Below, piece by piece: positions 35,701-47,646 of a DNA stretch of 64,000 nt. The stretch lies in assembly GCA_029948255.1 (NCBI GenBank), contig JALIZF010001791.1:248001-312000 (forward strand), read 5' to 3'. Both the position numbers and the translations under genes were made by a program. Each line of letters opens with the position of its first letter. Position 1 is the first letter of the stretch. The DNA is from Telmatactis stephensoni (taxonomy: Eukaryota; Cnidaria; Anthozoa; Actiniaria; Isophelliidae). The notes beneath the pieces were generated by a model. That model was not told the origin of the DNA, made no database searches, and worked only from the letters and a program-made list of their open reading frames with translations.

Positions 35701-37739
35701 AGCATAGTCTGATATCAATAGTGTGAGTTCGACCTTGTGCCCAATTTTTGAATTTTTGTATGGTGGAAATCTAACTTTTTCCATGATTATTTGCTGGACA
35801 ATTTAGCAAATATATAATAAATCAAAATAGAACAGCATTTCTGTGCTCCATTCAGTAGTACAGCACTCAGGAAGTACTGGCAGCACTCCAGAAGTGTGGA
35901 GAATACTTGCCATATGTGCTATTGGCATCCAGATGGAAATTTCAACCCAAACGTTTTTAAATTAAAAACAATATTAATACCACATTGTGTATATTTCTGA
36001 TACTATTATTTTAAAAAGATATCAATAAATCTACTGTCACTCAATTTCTACTAACATAATAGACTGATTCCATAAGTCAGTCCCAGTTCGCTCTCTGACG
36101 ATTTTTTTTTTTTCGCTCACGGGTCCATCGGACCCGTGAGCGAAAAAAAAAATCGTCAGAGAGCGAACTCGGACCGACTTATGGAATCAGTCTACTAACA
36201 TAATAGTTACAATATTTTTCCTTTGTTTTAAATACTTTTTTGTTAACTTTGTAGTAAGTCAGAAAAGAGTGATAAACCATCTTCAGATGGTGATCTTCCT
36301 GCTGAATATTTGAACAGTGCTTTGAGCAAGGAAGCTCAGGTGGGTCACATTTAATTATACTTAGTGATAGTGACGATATAAGCTAATGATACAGCTGTAA
36401 TGGCTATAATAATTCATGCATGTAACTAGGGGTACTATACTTGTAGCGTTGGTTTATGATGATAATATTTACTTGAACAGACTCCACCAAAACGGGATCC
36501 ACAGGAAATAAAAGAACAAGAAGAGGAAGAGCTACAATTAGCCATGGCATTGTCATTATCTCAAGAAGAAGCTGAAAAAGAGGTAGAATATCCATCAAGT
36601 CCTATTAAAAATATTTTCAAGGTTCTTGTTTCAGACAATGTTATGATGTGATTTCTTTTTTACAGAAAAAACCTTTGGCAAGGTCATGGCCGTCAGGATC
36701 ATCCAATGACTTCTCAAGTCCATCAAGTTCAACTAGTAAAATGTACTCCCAGTCTGTCAGTCCTAATGTGAGTATAGTGAACTTTGCAACACTGCTGGCA
36801 GTGGGGTTAATAAGTAAATAAATAATGTCATCTAGCACTTTCACATGTGGGGACACTGTACTCTCACACACTACCACTACATTCCAATATTCTGTATACA
36901 CAACTCTCAGCTCATTTTTTGACTGAGAGAGGAAAACTAGAGGGCCCAGAGGAAAACCCTCAAAGCAAGGGAAAGACAAACTCAAGTCACATGGAATTTG
37001 TGATGCCCTGTCCAGGAATTGAGCCTGGGACCACAGGGGTGACAGACCAGTGCTCTCATCCCTCAGCTTCCCCTGCTTCCCTGGGCTGTCACGTTCCCAA
37101 CTGCTGAGATGCAGATCAGTGTGGCTGCTCCCCTTTGCTTGCAGTAATTAGGTTACAAATCTTTAATGATCTTACTAATAATTTCTGTTTGTCAGGCATA
37201 TGAAGAAGACTCTGAATCTCCAGAGATGGACCCTGATGTATGTAGATTTGTACACCTTTACTTATAATCTCCTATAGCTTAAGTTTTATGCTGCTTAATT
37301 GAAGTAAACTGTTCTGTGGTTGACTCTTTGAAACTTGAAGGGAAATTAAAAACTTCAGGGGAAATAAATAGGTTTGGAGTTCCCAGAAGTTGAAGTTATA
37401 AAAGGAAAAGTTTGACAGTGCTTGTATAGCACAAATCTGTGGTGGTAAATCAGATATGAGTTATCATAAGCTTTAATCTACCAAAAGTTCATCTTAGTGG
37501 GATTTAATTGTACTGTCATGTAACTTGATGTAGCTAGAGTAGGCATGGTTACGGCAGGAATTTCAAAGTTTTTTATGGATATTACAGCACTGACACGGAC
37601 ATGACACAGTGGAGTCCATTTCAAACTTATACAAAATCTGCTCTATTGCCTTAATACTGCATGCTAGTCATTGTTTCCTTTGGGTTTTGCAGATTAAGCA
37701 GAGCTACTTAATCTCATAGTATAATTGTCTACTAAAATG

Positions 37740-37770
<31 letters not shown>

Positions 37771-40700
37771 TGATAATACTAATTTCTCAGGGTATTTTCA
37801 TCAGCTTGCAAGATACTTGAATCGTTCTTACTGGGAAGGCAGAAAGGAGCAGCAGTCATCAGTATACACACCTCCTTCTGCTCCTGAGCCACCTCAACCT
37901 ACTGAGAGAATATATGCAACACCCGCACCTTATAGTAATCACACTGAGGTTAGATTTACTGCTAATTTATTACACCCAGTCCTTACTAGCAACGTAAACG
38001 TAACACCAGGCAATGCATAGCCTCTCACAGCTGTGGTCGTCCAGGTTTGATGCCCTCTTTATAAGTAAACTCCTTTGTTTTAAAGTATCTGTAAAAATCA
38101 TTTTTGAAATCAAGCATAATTAATATACTTAACATTTTTAAACACCATCATTAATTGCCTCTTATCTGTCTCCAGCCAAAGCTGAAATCTAAACTCAAAA
38201 AGAAAAAGAAGACAGATCAAAAAGTAAAAGCTAAATTAAATACATACCAGATTTTGGAAAAGGCAAATGACAGACTTGTTAGTAGTGCTCAAATATTATA
38301 TGAACAGTATAGTACATGCATGCTTAATGAATGAAATATATAAACAATGAATAGATGTAAGCATACAATGTAAACTTTGCCTAATTCTGAAATGACTCTT
38401 CCTTAAAATGATAAACAAATCTGTAACAAATTAGTCTTATTGATAACATAGTGTGCACTGCTAAGTCATAAACGTTTAAATTTATAAAATTACAAGGCAT
38501 ATAAAATTGATCTGTACTCAGAACATACAATACGGCCATTAGATAAGATATGAGCCTCTCCATATGAATAAAATAGGCACTTGTAGTGCAAAATCCGATT
38601 TACATGAAAACCTTTTTCATAGCACAGCACACCTAATTCTGGACATGCGGACCCATTGTTTTTGGCATGGCATCTGTAATTATCATGGTGTGAACAGAAA
38701 ATTTGTTGGCCTTACAGGGGTGCCATACCCAAAATAATTGGTCACATGCCAAGATTTAGGGGTGTACTGGTGTAAAAAGGTTAATATGTAAATCAGGTTT
38801 ACAGCGGAAATCGTTGCATCGCGACCTCTAACGTCGGTAAGATTTTGGTCTTTTCTGATCCATCCATCATTCTTGGGGCAGAGCTTTCATGAACTCGTTC
38901 AGTGATTGGTTGATTTGAAAGAAGCTCCGCCCCCAAAATGATTGACGGCTCAGAAAAACCCAAAATTAAAAAAAATTGTAATTTGCTGGTCGTGATACAA
39001 TGATTTTGGCTGTAAAAACATCAAAAATATTGTAAGAAAGGTATTAGTGAGGAAGAGCTTTCCAAGCTGTTCTCATTTTCTTTGCATCCAAGGACAAAAA
39101 TTGTTGTTTATGTAGCACATTCTCATCTTATTTAGTCCCACATCTTAAGTTAAGACCTGTCTTATTTTCACTTGTGTAGGTGGCCCTGTTGTGTACAATA
39201 TCCCAGATTGTGGTGTGTGTAGGATGTAACCCCATGTTTGTTTACAAAAAGCACATTCCATCCCAATTGATGATCAAATATTTCAATTAATTTCCTTCTT
39301 ATCTTGACAGCCTGAAGAGCCAGTGAATGAAGTAGAACAGAGCTCAGAAACATTGGTGAATAATTTCCGTACTAGCCTTGAGATGCTTTCTGAAAGAATG
39401 CAGACTATTTCAGGCAAAGGCAAGCATATCGCAATGGATGCAACAGTGCAGGTAAACAACTAAATTCACTTTAGATTCTTTTAGCAAAAGATGCATTACC
39501 TACATGAGATTTCTCTGTATTCCACTAAATCTGTGTTCTCTATTGGTTTTAGTCATTGTTTCAGACCGTGAGTGCAATGCATCCACAACTTTTGAGACTG
39601 GTTGAACATCAGGAGGAAGAGACAGGTTGGTAATGACAAATACAGTTGGACCTTCTGTAAATGACCACCAAAAATCTCAAGTCACTTGTGTAAGAGAGGT
39701 GTCATTGGTAGAGGCTCAACTGTTTTAATTGTTGTGATATATACCAATGTGATGGTGATGATAATGATGTTGTTTCATAACTCTTACAGGCAAGTATGAA
39801 GCTTTAAAAGAACGACTTGGCCTGGTCAAGGAAGCTCGTGCAACACTGGATGATGCCAGAGAACAACACAGGGAGAAAGTTAGACAGCAAGAGCTTGAGC
39901 AAGATATGTTGAGACGAATGCAAATTGAGCAAAAGCTAGAACTGATGCGGCAGCAGAAGGCTGAATACATGGCATACCAGCAACGTCTTCAGGCAGAAAG
40001 GCAAATGGCACTAGAGCAACAACAGCAACAACTACGCTACCAAAAATATCCACCACCACAGTTTGCAGGGCAGTATGCTGTTGCTGATGGCAGTGTGCCT
40101 TATGCGTCTATGGGTTATATGCCACCACCAGGTGTTCCTCCACCCACTGTCACACAAGCTAATGGTAGTCCATACTCCTCTTTAAATTATGCCCCTTCGA
40201 ATAATATGACCCCTGCAGGAGTACCATCATCACATATGCCTCCACCATCAAATATGCCACCCCCATCATCAAATATGCCACCCCCTTCATCAAATATGCC
40301 ACCCCCTTCATCAAATATGCTGCCCCCTCCGTCAAATATGCCTCCTTCATCGACCATGCCGCCATCTTCGAACATGTTGCCAACATCAAATGTGCCTCCA
40401 TCTTCAAACGTGCCACCACATTCAAACATTCCACCACCTGGTAGTACTACACAAACTGATGGTAGTCCATACTCGTCTTTAAATTATATTGCTCCTTCAA
40501 GTGTTCCCAACACTTCAGCTTCCATTCCAGGACCAACACCTGGAGGTCCTACCCAACAGCCACCTTACAATCAACCTCCTCATCTACAGCAGGGATATCC
40601 TCCACAAACCTATCAAGGAATGGTGGAGAACTCAGCAATGATGGAGAACCCAGCAAGATCTCATTCTCCACATTTTGGTCAAGCTCCACCATCTTACTCT

Positions 40701-41560
40701 CAGGTGGACTATGGCTCTTATGGATCAGAAATGACTAATTCACTTACAGGGGGGAATACGCAGCCAACCACCAAACTACAGGGAGTGCCACAGGGAGTGC
40801 CTGAGTACCTTCAGCCTCTGAATCAAGAACAAATACCAAATGGTACTTATCAACAGTCTGCTTCTCAGACTCACCCTGGACAACCCAACATGGTGCAACA
40901 ACCATATGGTACTCCCTTAAATCAATCATCATCATATCTGCCACAGGGCCCTTCTCAACCACCTCAGTATGCTCAAGCAGCTAATCAACCACCAGTGCAA
41001 CATGCCCCACCCCAGTATGATGGAAGTCAGCAAGTTTTTCCTCCACAAGGAAACCCTCCAGATTCTTCCTTGCCATACCAGCCTCAGCAGCAGGTCCCTC
41101 CAAATATGAATAACCAATCGAATCAACTACCACCACAGTATGCTCCACAGCATCAAGGCAATATGCAACCAGATCTCAGTGGATTTCCTCAGCAACAACA
41201 AGCAACATATGCCACAGCAGCAGCAGCAACAACAACAAGCAGCAACAACAACAACAACATATGCAACAACAACAACAACAACAACCCCCACCAGTGCACC
41301 AACAGCAACAAATGTATGAACCTCAACCACAACAATTCCAATCAGGTGCTACACCTTATGCCAACCCACAGCAATATCAACAACCACCTCAACATCAACC
41401 TCAACAACAGCCATACCAACAACCTACACAACAACCACAACAACAAATGCAACATCAGTACTATCAACCACAACAACAACAACTACAGCCACAGCAGCAG
41501 TCCTCAGGTCCTCTGCCACAGCGACAACTATCTGACCTTGAACTTATTTCCTTTGATTAA
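32764..41560 (+). CDS. HGS: HGS/Hrs, ESCRT-0 endosomal sorting protein
   Basis: Exons: 32764-32797, 32924-33008, 33114-33189, 33662-33754, 34620-34740, 34984-35036, 35116-35184, 35476-35606, 36255-36339, 36481-36582, 36666-36767, 37196-37237, 37805-37948, 38176-38223 (or to 38277), 39311-39451, 39553-39625, 39790-41560. Hrs binds PI3P and ubiquitinated cargo on early endosomes and starts ESCRT sorting. Seen: VHS domain (about residues 1-145), FYVE zinc finger (about 160-225, core [13 protein letters not shown] and CDPCYYQ), UIM ([19 protein letters not shown], about 263-281), the block [27 protein letters not shown], a coiled coil from about 466, and a long Pro/Gln-rich tail with NMPPPSS repeats. 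The tail ends in LISFD, the family's clathrin-binding box, but that end lies in another frame than the coiled coil. The switch falls in the CAA/CAG run at about 41185-41245 and equals a net +2 nt. Sequence error or a real break cannot be told apart here. Confidence 0.93.
34288..34451. repeat. ~164-bp hairpin element in HGS intron
   Basis: CATTTTTCCGTGCGTCTGTA at left pairs with TACAGATGCACGGAAAAATG at right, continuing through GACGTCAAAATGTGGTGAGA and its complement. The DNA just downstream (to about 34600) repeats CCAATCAGAGC and TGTACTCTAATCA motifs and may belong to a larger element. Confidence 0.85.
35203..35370. repeat. (CCTT)n/(CCTCC)n microsatellite
   Basis: A pure pyrimidine tract fills most of the 291-bp intron between the two FYVE-coding exons. 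Poly-(Gly/Arg/Glu) and poly-(Leu/Pro/Ser) frames across it are artefacts. Confidence 0.9.
36050..36204. mobile_element. Near-perfect 133-bp hairpin with 11-bp target duplication
   Basis: The element 36061-36193 starts AGACTGATTCCATAAGTC and ends GACTTATGGAATCAGTCT. The arms (~64 nt each) differ at only two bases and one base in a T run, and the loop is about three bases. ACTAACATAAT flanks it exactly on both sides (36050-36060 and 36194-36204). There is no coding capacity. It lies in the HGS intron before exon 36255. Confidence 0.9.
36798..37110 (-). mobile_element. SINE-like retroelement
   Basis: Read on the - strand: a possible tRNA-like head (GATGAGAGCACTGG and GGCTCAATTCC, resembling A and B boxes), then CATGTGACTTGAG, AGGGTTTTCCTCTGGGCCC, GAGTTGTGTATACAGAATATTGG, GTGTGAGAGTACAGTGTCCC and an ATTTATTTA tail. 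It matches the copy at 26585-27045 throughout. The tRNA relation is a tentative reading. Confidence 0.6.
37545..37647. repeat. MITE family A, copy 9 (partial)
   Basis: Core ATGGTTACGGCAGGAATTTC and right end ACAAAATCTGCTCTA are present; the left end is lost. Confidence 0.65.
37739..37770. repeat. (GTT)n microsatellite
   Basis: About ten GTT units in the HGS intron before the exon at 37805. Confidence 0.85.
38799..39016 (-). repeat. Element family B, copy 2
   Basis: Reverse orientation: TTTACAGCGGAAATCGTTGCA to ATGATTTTGGCTGTAAA, with TTGGTTGATTTGAAAGAAGC and CTCCGCCCCC inside. Lies in an HGS intron. Confidence 0.8.
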
Positions 41561-41705
41561 ATATTTCCACTCTTTTCAAAATCGAATTGAATTTGCCAAA
41601 GTTCTCTAAGCCAGCTGCTTCATTTCATAGAAAAAATGATCAAATTTGTTTCTCAGTGATTTTACCTCCTTTAACCTCCTTTCAACTGTACATCATGTGT
41701 CACAG

Positions 41706-41838
41706 AGGAGTTTTGTACAATTGTGAAACAGACTATGCTGTGATCAACTCAGTGCCATGTTCTCTGTTCTCTCCCATGTTTTCTCTTAACTGATGACAGT
41801 GTATGCAGTTTTCACAGTCATATAAAATCTACTCTATT
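41706..41838. repeat. MITE family A, copy 10
   Basis: GAGGAGTTTTGTACAATTGTG at left, CACAGTCATATAAAATCTACTC at right. It lies in the HGS 3' flank. Confidence 0.6.
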
Positions 41839-42431
41839 GTACTCCAAAAAGTCTGTTGCATGAGTGAATAGTATGCACTATGCAATGCATACAATACTGT
41901 CCAACAAAGTTAAAAGAGTAGATTTTGTTTTATTAATGGGAAATGTAAAGCATCAGGTATTATATATAAACAGTCATGGTGGTTAATTGTCATGGCTATA
42001 AACCCCTTGCAGCATGTTGGAATTCAGCTCAATCTGAGGGATAAAACAATGCATTTTAATTAGAGCAAAAGTATTTTGTTTTGTCCCCAAGATTGAACTG
42101 CTCTGATGTTACATGCAAGAGGCCTATAGTAGCTAAAGCTGTGAAATGGACCATGCCATGCCTTGACTTGTGTCAAATGTTCAAATGACAATAATATTGT
42201 GTAGTTCAGAAAATATCCATACCTCACCATGGAGGGAATTTGGAAATGGACCCCCTACCCATCTATCCCCCCTACCTACCCCCCTAACCCCTAACCCCTA
42301 ACTTCCAATTTTCTTCCATACAAACTCTGTAATTTTGTTCTTTCTTTGCCCCTCTCCCCCTCCAAAATTGTCTCCTTGGTAGGGTATAGATATTTTCTGG
42401 AGCTACACAGTGTCATGCCAATATTATTAAA

Positions 42432-42571
42432 GTAGATTTTGTATGACTATAAAATGGCACCACAAAGTCATGGCACCACAAAGTCAGGAATTTCGAATGT
42501 ATAGACATTATGGCACTGACACAGCCAAAGCACAGCTCATGGTCCATTTCACACATTACAAAATCTGCTCA
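42432..42571. repeat. MITE family A, copy 11
   Basis: TAGATTTTGTATGACTATAAAA at left, CACATTACAAAATCTGCTC at right; core GTCAGGAATTTCGAATGTATAG. Confidence 0.65.
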
Positions 42572-42801
42572 AAATTGCAATCTGATACTGTACTATTAAT
42601 CTTGACTATATGCCATTATTATGCAATATCCCTGTAGTTACATACTGCTCTGCTTCTGATATTATATCATTTCCACCTTGTACAAACAGTACTCTATCAT
42701 GTGCTGTGTGGCTCAGTTTGGCTATGAAAGGATAGTGTGATCTCTAAGCTCTTTGCATTATAAATTGCATCTTATTAAAAAATTAATCAGTTTATTATGT
42801 A

Positions 42802-42811
42802 AATAAATAAA
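42802..42811 (+). terminator. Overlapping AATAAA signals, candidate HGS polyA site
   Basis: Two overlapping AATAAA hexamers lie about 1.25 kb after the LISFD stop. Earlier sites are possible but less canonical. Confidence 0.4.
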
Positions 42812-43179
42812 GTATTTACTGTCATAAATACATTGTGTGTTGGTATAATATGTATTTTTTAAATATTTTATTATATACCCTTCTCGGTATGCCCGCTCTG
42901 ATTGGCTGAAAGCTGTGCTTTATCAGAGGACAGAGCACAGTTCTGATGTCAGCAGTGCGAGCTCCACTGCACACGCACACCTTTTGATTTTTTGTACGGA
43001 GAAAATCGAACTTTTTCCCTTGTATTTACTTCAAATTATATAATAAAATAGAACATCTTTACAGAACTTAGGAAGTGCCAAGAGCACTCAAGAAGCGTGG
43101 AGAGCACTCTCCTACAGCTCGTGCTCTCCTTACACTTCTTTGCTTTTGTCACTGTCTGCCTTATTTGAGACTCCAAGAT

Positions 43180-43408
43180 TGCTTTTTCCAAAAATCGTTG
43201 CATTGCAACCAGCAAATGACAAATTTTGTTTTGATTGTGGGTTTTTCTGAGCCGTCATCAGTTTGGGGGCGGAGCTTCTTTCAAATCAACCAATCAATGA
43301 ACAAGTTCGTGAAAGCTCCGCCCCCAAGAATGATGGACAGATCTATCAGAAAAGACCAAAATCTTACTGACGTTGGAGGTCGCAATGCAACGATTTTCAG
43401 TGTAAACT
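43180..43408 (+). repeat. Element family B, copy 3
   Basis: CAAAAATCGTTGCATTGCAACC to GCAATGCAACGATTTTCAGTGTAAA, with GGGGGCGGAGCTTC and AAAGCTCCGCCCCC as an inner inverted pair. Best-preserved GC-rich arms of the three copies. Confidence 0.85.
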
Positions 43409-43982
43409 ACATGACCCACAAAATTCTGCAGTGTTTATAAAAGCAATATAAATATCAATATTCTAGGCTAAATATTACTGCAATTTTCAAAATCCTGCGA
43501 ACTCAGACATGTAAACACTCAAGTGTTTTTTGCCAAATTAGCTTCCGTCAATCAAAATTAAAAATTAAAAATATGAAAGCTAACCGAATATCAAAATCAT
43601 ATATAGCTGTTACAAATCGTCTAAAGATCATTTTCAGTCATTTGGTAGGTTTTTGGGGATATTTATGAGTAGTTTTTCTGGTGTTTTGATTGAAGTGGGC
43701 GGAAGCTAAAAACCAAATTCCAACGGACTGTTTGAAGGTCAGAGTTCGCATAATAATGAAAATTGCAGTAAGAATACTAAATTTTTGAAATTATCTCATT
43801 TATTTTTCCCGCCTCGATGTTTATAATTAGTTTGGGCGTCCTGTGTATCATGATTAGAGGTAGCCTAAGAGAAAGTCGTCCTCGTTCCCAACCCTCCCCT
43901 CCCTGAATAAATTTATGCGTACGTGGCTATCCCATAGTTTCTTGGCCGGCGTCTCGTTCATCCACGCGGTTCAACAATCAAC

Positions 43983-46138
43983 ATGGCGGAAGACGAAGTT
44001 GATATGTCGTTAGACGACATTATAAAGAAAAATAAGCAGTCTAACAGAGGAAGAAGAGGTGGCGGAGGTGCTGGTGGCAGAAGAAGAGGTGGTGGTGGTG
44101 GTGGCGGCGGGGGCGCCATGAGACGCGGACGTGGGAGATCAAACCGTTCAAATCCTTACACGAGAGTAAGCTCAGTTGACATTTCTTTGTCTTTTCTGAC
44201 GTTCCCTTACAAGTTTTAAAGTTACTAACACTTTAACTGCTTTGTTTTATAGCCCGAGAATGTTCCTGACAGATGGCAGCATGATAGGTTTGAAGATGGT
44301 GGTGCCGGCTTTTCTGGTGGAGGACGCCGTGGTGGGTTTGGTGGTGGGCTTTCAACTGGAAGCAAGCTAAGCATCTCGAATCTCGACTATGGTGTCTCGG
44401 ATTCCGACATTACGGTAGAATAAACTTACTTTTTATACTCCACAGATATTACTTTCCTAGAGCAATGAGCTCCGAACTTTTCACGAAGGACATTAAAGTT
44501 TGTTTAGAAAGTAATTGACCTCGGTTGGGCTAAAAACTTCTTAGAGCAAAGGGAACCCAAATGGTTTTCATTCAAAATTAATTTTTTTAAGAAAAAGGCA
44601 AAATGTCAGTTATTTGAATATCATTGTTAGAGTCAGGGCATAAAGTAGTAAAGAGTATTGTCCTGTGTTAATAAAATTAAGTTTACTTACAAAAAAGATA
44701 AAACATAGGAAACTGATGCATATAAATGTTATTTTTTACACTCCAGGAATTGTTTAGAGAATTTGGAAAATTAAAGAAGTCTTGTGTACATTACGATGCC
44801 TCTGGTAGATCTCTTGGAACAGCAGAAGTTGTATTTGTCCGTAGAGAAGATGCTCAAAAAGCACTAAAACAGTATAATGGAGTACCGCTAGACGGTGAGG
44901 AAAATGAAATGCTAAAACTCAGTTTTATGATCCTCATCGAGACTGAAGATAAAGCAAAAGGCTTGATATCTTTATGGGCCCTGTTAATTTATGGGAGAAA
45001 ATTAAGGGAGTGGGTGAGCAAACTTGCCTGTAAAATCAAAGAAATTAAAATTAGCATGAGCTTTGAGAAACACCTGAACACTTATTATTGGGTAAGTTAA
45101 TGATCCTATAAAGGTATCAGGTCTTTCAAGAAACAGACTGCGGGTTTCTCAGTAGAGTTTCTAATAAGACAGCACATATGAGACCATAGCTATATTATAA
45201 CTATATTATAGCTTGTTGGACAAGTTGTGAGCCTAGAAGCCCATGACAAAATTCATACTTACATAGTGCTTATATGTCAGTTTATTTTGAAGGGAGATCA
45301 GTGACTGAGTGATATATATATGTATATATATGTTGCATTCTCTTTATCCTTATATGTATTCATTGTGGACTGAATAATAAAGGATACTTAAGCGATTCTC
45401 TCATGATTGTAGGACACAAGAAAGACTCACAGTTGCAGTCGAAATGCTAATTACTGGTAACAAATTACCACAGTCATGGGACAATCTTGTCAGAGTAGGC
45501 TTAAGGTTCTTGGACGTGAAGTTGCCTATTTATATGCACTTTCAGAGAATACTAGAAATAATTCAATATTATTATGCCAAGTATTGAAGTTGTTTATGTC
45601 TTTCAGGTCGAGCCATGAAAATTGAGTTATTAGTATCAGATAGTGGAAGAGGATTTGGGTAAGATAATATTATTAATATCAATGGTATATGGCTATAAAT
45701 TATGTAATAGTGAAATCATCTTTTACTGTAATTAAACACAACCTCAATTCTGAAACCTTTTCATAGTTAGTAATGTTTCTTTTTTTCCTAATTCTAGTGG
45801 TGGTTTTAGTGGAAGAAGAAGTGGTGGTGGTGGTGGCAGTGGAGGAGGAGGAGGAGGAGGTGGGAGGGGTAGAGGAAGAGGGCGTGGCCGTGGCCGTGGA
45901 AGAGGTGGTGGTGGATATAGACAAAATAACAAGACTGCTGAAGAGTTAGATGCCGAGTTGGATGCCTATCGAGATGTAAGTATCATTACTGTCAACATCA
46001 TTATTGACTATGGCTCAATTAATGCTGTGACATTTTGTGTGAAATCTCTGTCATCCTATTTTAACCACTATTCTATATTTACATGCAAATTGTCTCCATA
46101 TTTGATTATCACAGGGAGATGTTGACATGGATGAGTAA
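43983..46138 (+). CDS. ALYREF: ALYREF/Aly/REF mRNA export adaptor
   Basis: Six coding exons: 43983-44165, 44253-44414, 44747-44894, 45607-45658, 45798-45975, 46115-46138; 248 aa (human about 257). ALYREF joins spliced mRNPs in the nucleus through UAP56/DDX39B and the TREX complex and hands mRNA to NXF1. Seen: the N-terminal UAP56-binding motif [12 protein letters not shown] (residues 7-18), an RGG/Gly-rich RNA-binding region, an RRM (about 95-180; [32 protein letters not shown]), a second Gly/Arg block, and the C-terminal UAP56 motif [12 protein letters not shown] before DMDE and the stop. The start ATG lies in CAACATGGCGG, a strong and YY1-like context. All phases join cleanly. The frame of exon 3 runs on open for 67 codons into the intron, which looks like chance. 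Confidence 0.95.
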
Positions 46139-46822
46139 AGAGTGCCATTCCTATCTGTAGACAAGCTGCAACCATTATGCAAGATCACATTGCAATGTAT
46201 ACAAAACACAGTGACGTTTTAGTTCTGCTGTTGGAAATCTTTTTTTGATAACATATTGCAACATATGAACTATATTATCAAACAACAATTCTTTTAAATA
46301 TTCTTGTGGGAAGAGCCATGTAATTTTTCCTGTAACTTCCCCTCTGTATTTTTAGTTTTACAAGCTTATATGAAATCAACATTGTCATATTTGTTATGAT
46401 TTGTTATGAGTGACTGTAAGCCATTCCTACTTTCGAGGTTTTTAGTATACGTGTGTATTTCCTTGAATGTTACAACTAAACCAGAGTTCAGGGGCTTTTT
46501 TAATATTAATGTAAATTTCTTGTGTGTCTCAGGCACAGTCTCCAGGGTTTTGAGTACCCAAAGGTGAACTGCTACTAAGTCAATCTAATGTTTCTGTATA
46601 CTATTATTCCTTGTTTTGTAAAACCTTCACTTAGTGGGATATCATATTCTTGCTGTAGAAACATGATTATTGATGATATAAGTTTTGCTTACAGTCTGTC
46701 ATTTTTTACATATTAGTTTATCATGCTGTCTGCTTTCTCTCAAAATACATGTATGTGTACAATAGTTTGTAACATGGACGATAATCTATATATTACATTA
46801 GATTATTTTGCTCACTGTTTAG

Positions 46823-46828
46823 AATAAA
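46823..46828 (+). terminator. ALYREF polyadenylation signal AATAAA
   Basis: A canonical hexamer about 690 bases after the stop, in AT-rich DNA. Confidence 0.5.
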
Positions 46829-46959
46829 ACAAAAATGCACTTTTGTAGAAGTCATTTCTTTGGATTGGGTTGGGTTGTGGTATTCTTTATTATTCTATAT
46901 TCTTTATTATTCTTTATTTTTGGCATGGATTGAATGTATCCTTTTCCTGATACTCCCAA

Positions 46960-47105
46960 TAGAGCGACAACACTAAAACCGTGAAACAAGTACTAACTAA
47001 AAAGTACAAATAGTACTAATGAAACAATGGAAAACAAAGGGTTTTGCTACTATTTGTCTCTATTTAGTTGCTAAGTTATTTCACGGTTTTAGTGTTATTG
47101 CTCTA
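46960..47105. repeat. 146-bp MITE
   Basis: TAGAGCGACAACACTAAAAC at left and GTTTTAGTGTTATTGCTCTA at right are inverted repeats; pairing runs on through CGTGAAAC / TTTCACG. The terminal TAGAGC resembles family A but the interior differs. Confidence 0.85.
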
Positions 47106-47646
47106 CTATTTTTGTGTAAATCTAAATTTATTTGTATGATTAAAAGATCTTGTAGTTAACTAAGGATGTTCTTTGCAATTTTGTACTCGGTTTAATAATG
47201 TTTGGACAATTCTTTGGTCATCATCTTCAGGTTTGATCATCTGTAAATTGCAGAGACATCGCTAGGTAACTGCCAGTCTCATTAAATATGAACAGTTTTC
47301 TTTTCTAATTTGACTAATACATGTTAGCTATCATTTTTGTTTCATGGTTAAATTAACATCGCCCTAGATTAAAAATATTCTTTTGGTTATATTGATGAGA
47401 TTTTTAATTCTCATTTCAAAATAGTTAAAGTTTTTCTCGATTTTTCCATTTTCTCCCTTTCAAATTTCATTTCGACGACTGATATGCAACGCCATCATTG
47501 TACCCAGCGGTCATCCCCAATAGTGATGCAATTCTAAAATGGCGGACGCAATGTGATTTTATTGCTCTTTTTTACTCAACCAAATAGCAGGATTTCTACA
47601 TTATTTTTACAACAAACTCAAAGTATAGATAAAACACTAGAACAAC

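Larger units (their letters stand above)
41561..43982. other. HGS 3' region to ALYREF promoter
   Basis: No gene is seen. Contents: two family A MITE copies, three CCCCTAA units near 42281-42302, candidate polyA signals at 42802-42811, the family B element at 43180-43408, then AT-rich DNA up to CpG-containing sequence before the ALYREF ATG. Confidence 0.6.
46139..47646. other. ALYREF 3' UTR to DUS1L promoter
   Basis: No gene. It includes the ALYREF 3' UTR, a 146-bp MITE (46960-47105), and a short DUS1L upstream region with AAAATGGCGGAC at about 47536, which resembles a YY1 site and also opens a 5-codon upstream frame (ATG at 47539). Confidence 0.55.

Noticed and set aside
36847..37107. 86-codon frame with a PGIEPGTTG motif
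   Set aside because: This is a translation of the SINE-like element on the opposite strand, a common false protein hit.
40159..41330. Several - strand open frames under the HGS tail
   Set aside because: They are antisense shadows of the Pro/Gln-rich coding repeats.
42281..42302. Three CCCCTAA units resembling telomere repeat
   Set aside because: The unit is 7 bases with an extra C and only three copies, inside C-rich low-complexity DNA.
44726..45100. 124-codon frame in ALYREF
   Set aside because: Codons in 44747-44894 are exon 3; the remainder is intron read-through past a good GTGAGG donor.
45700..45932. - strand Pro/Leu and Ser/Thr-rich frames
   Set aside because: They are antisense to the Gly/Arg-coding exon of ALYREF.
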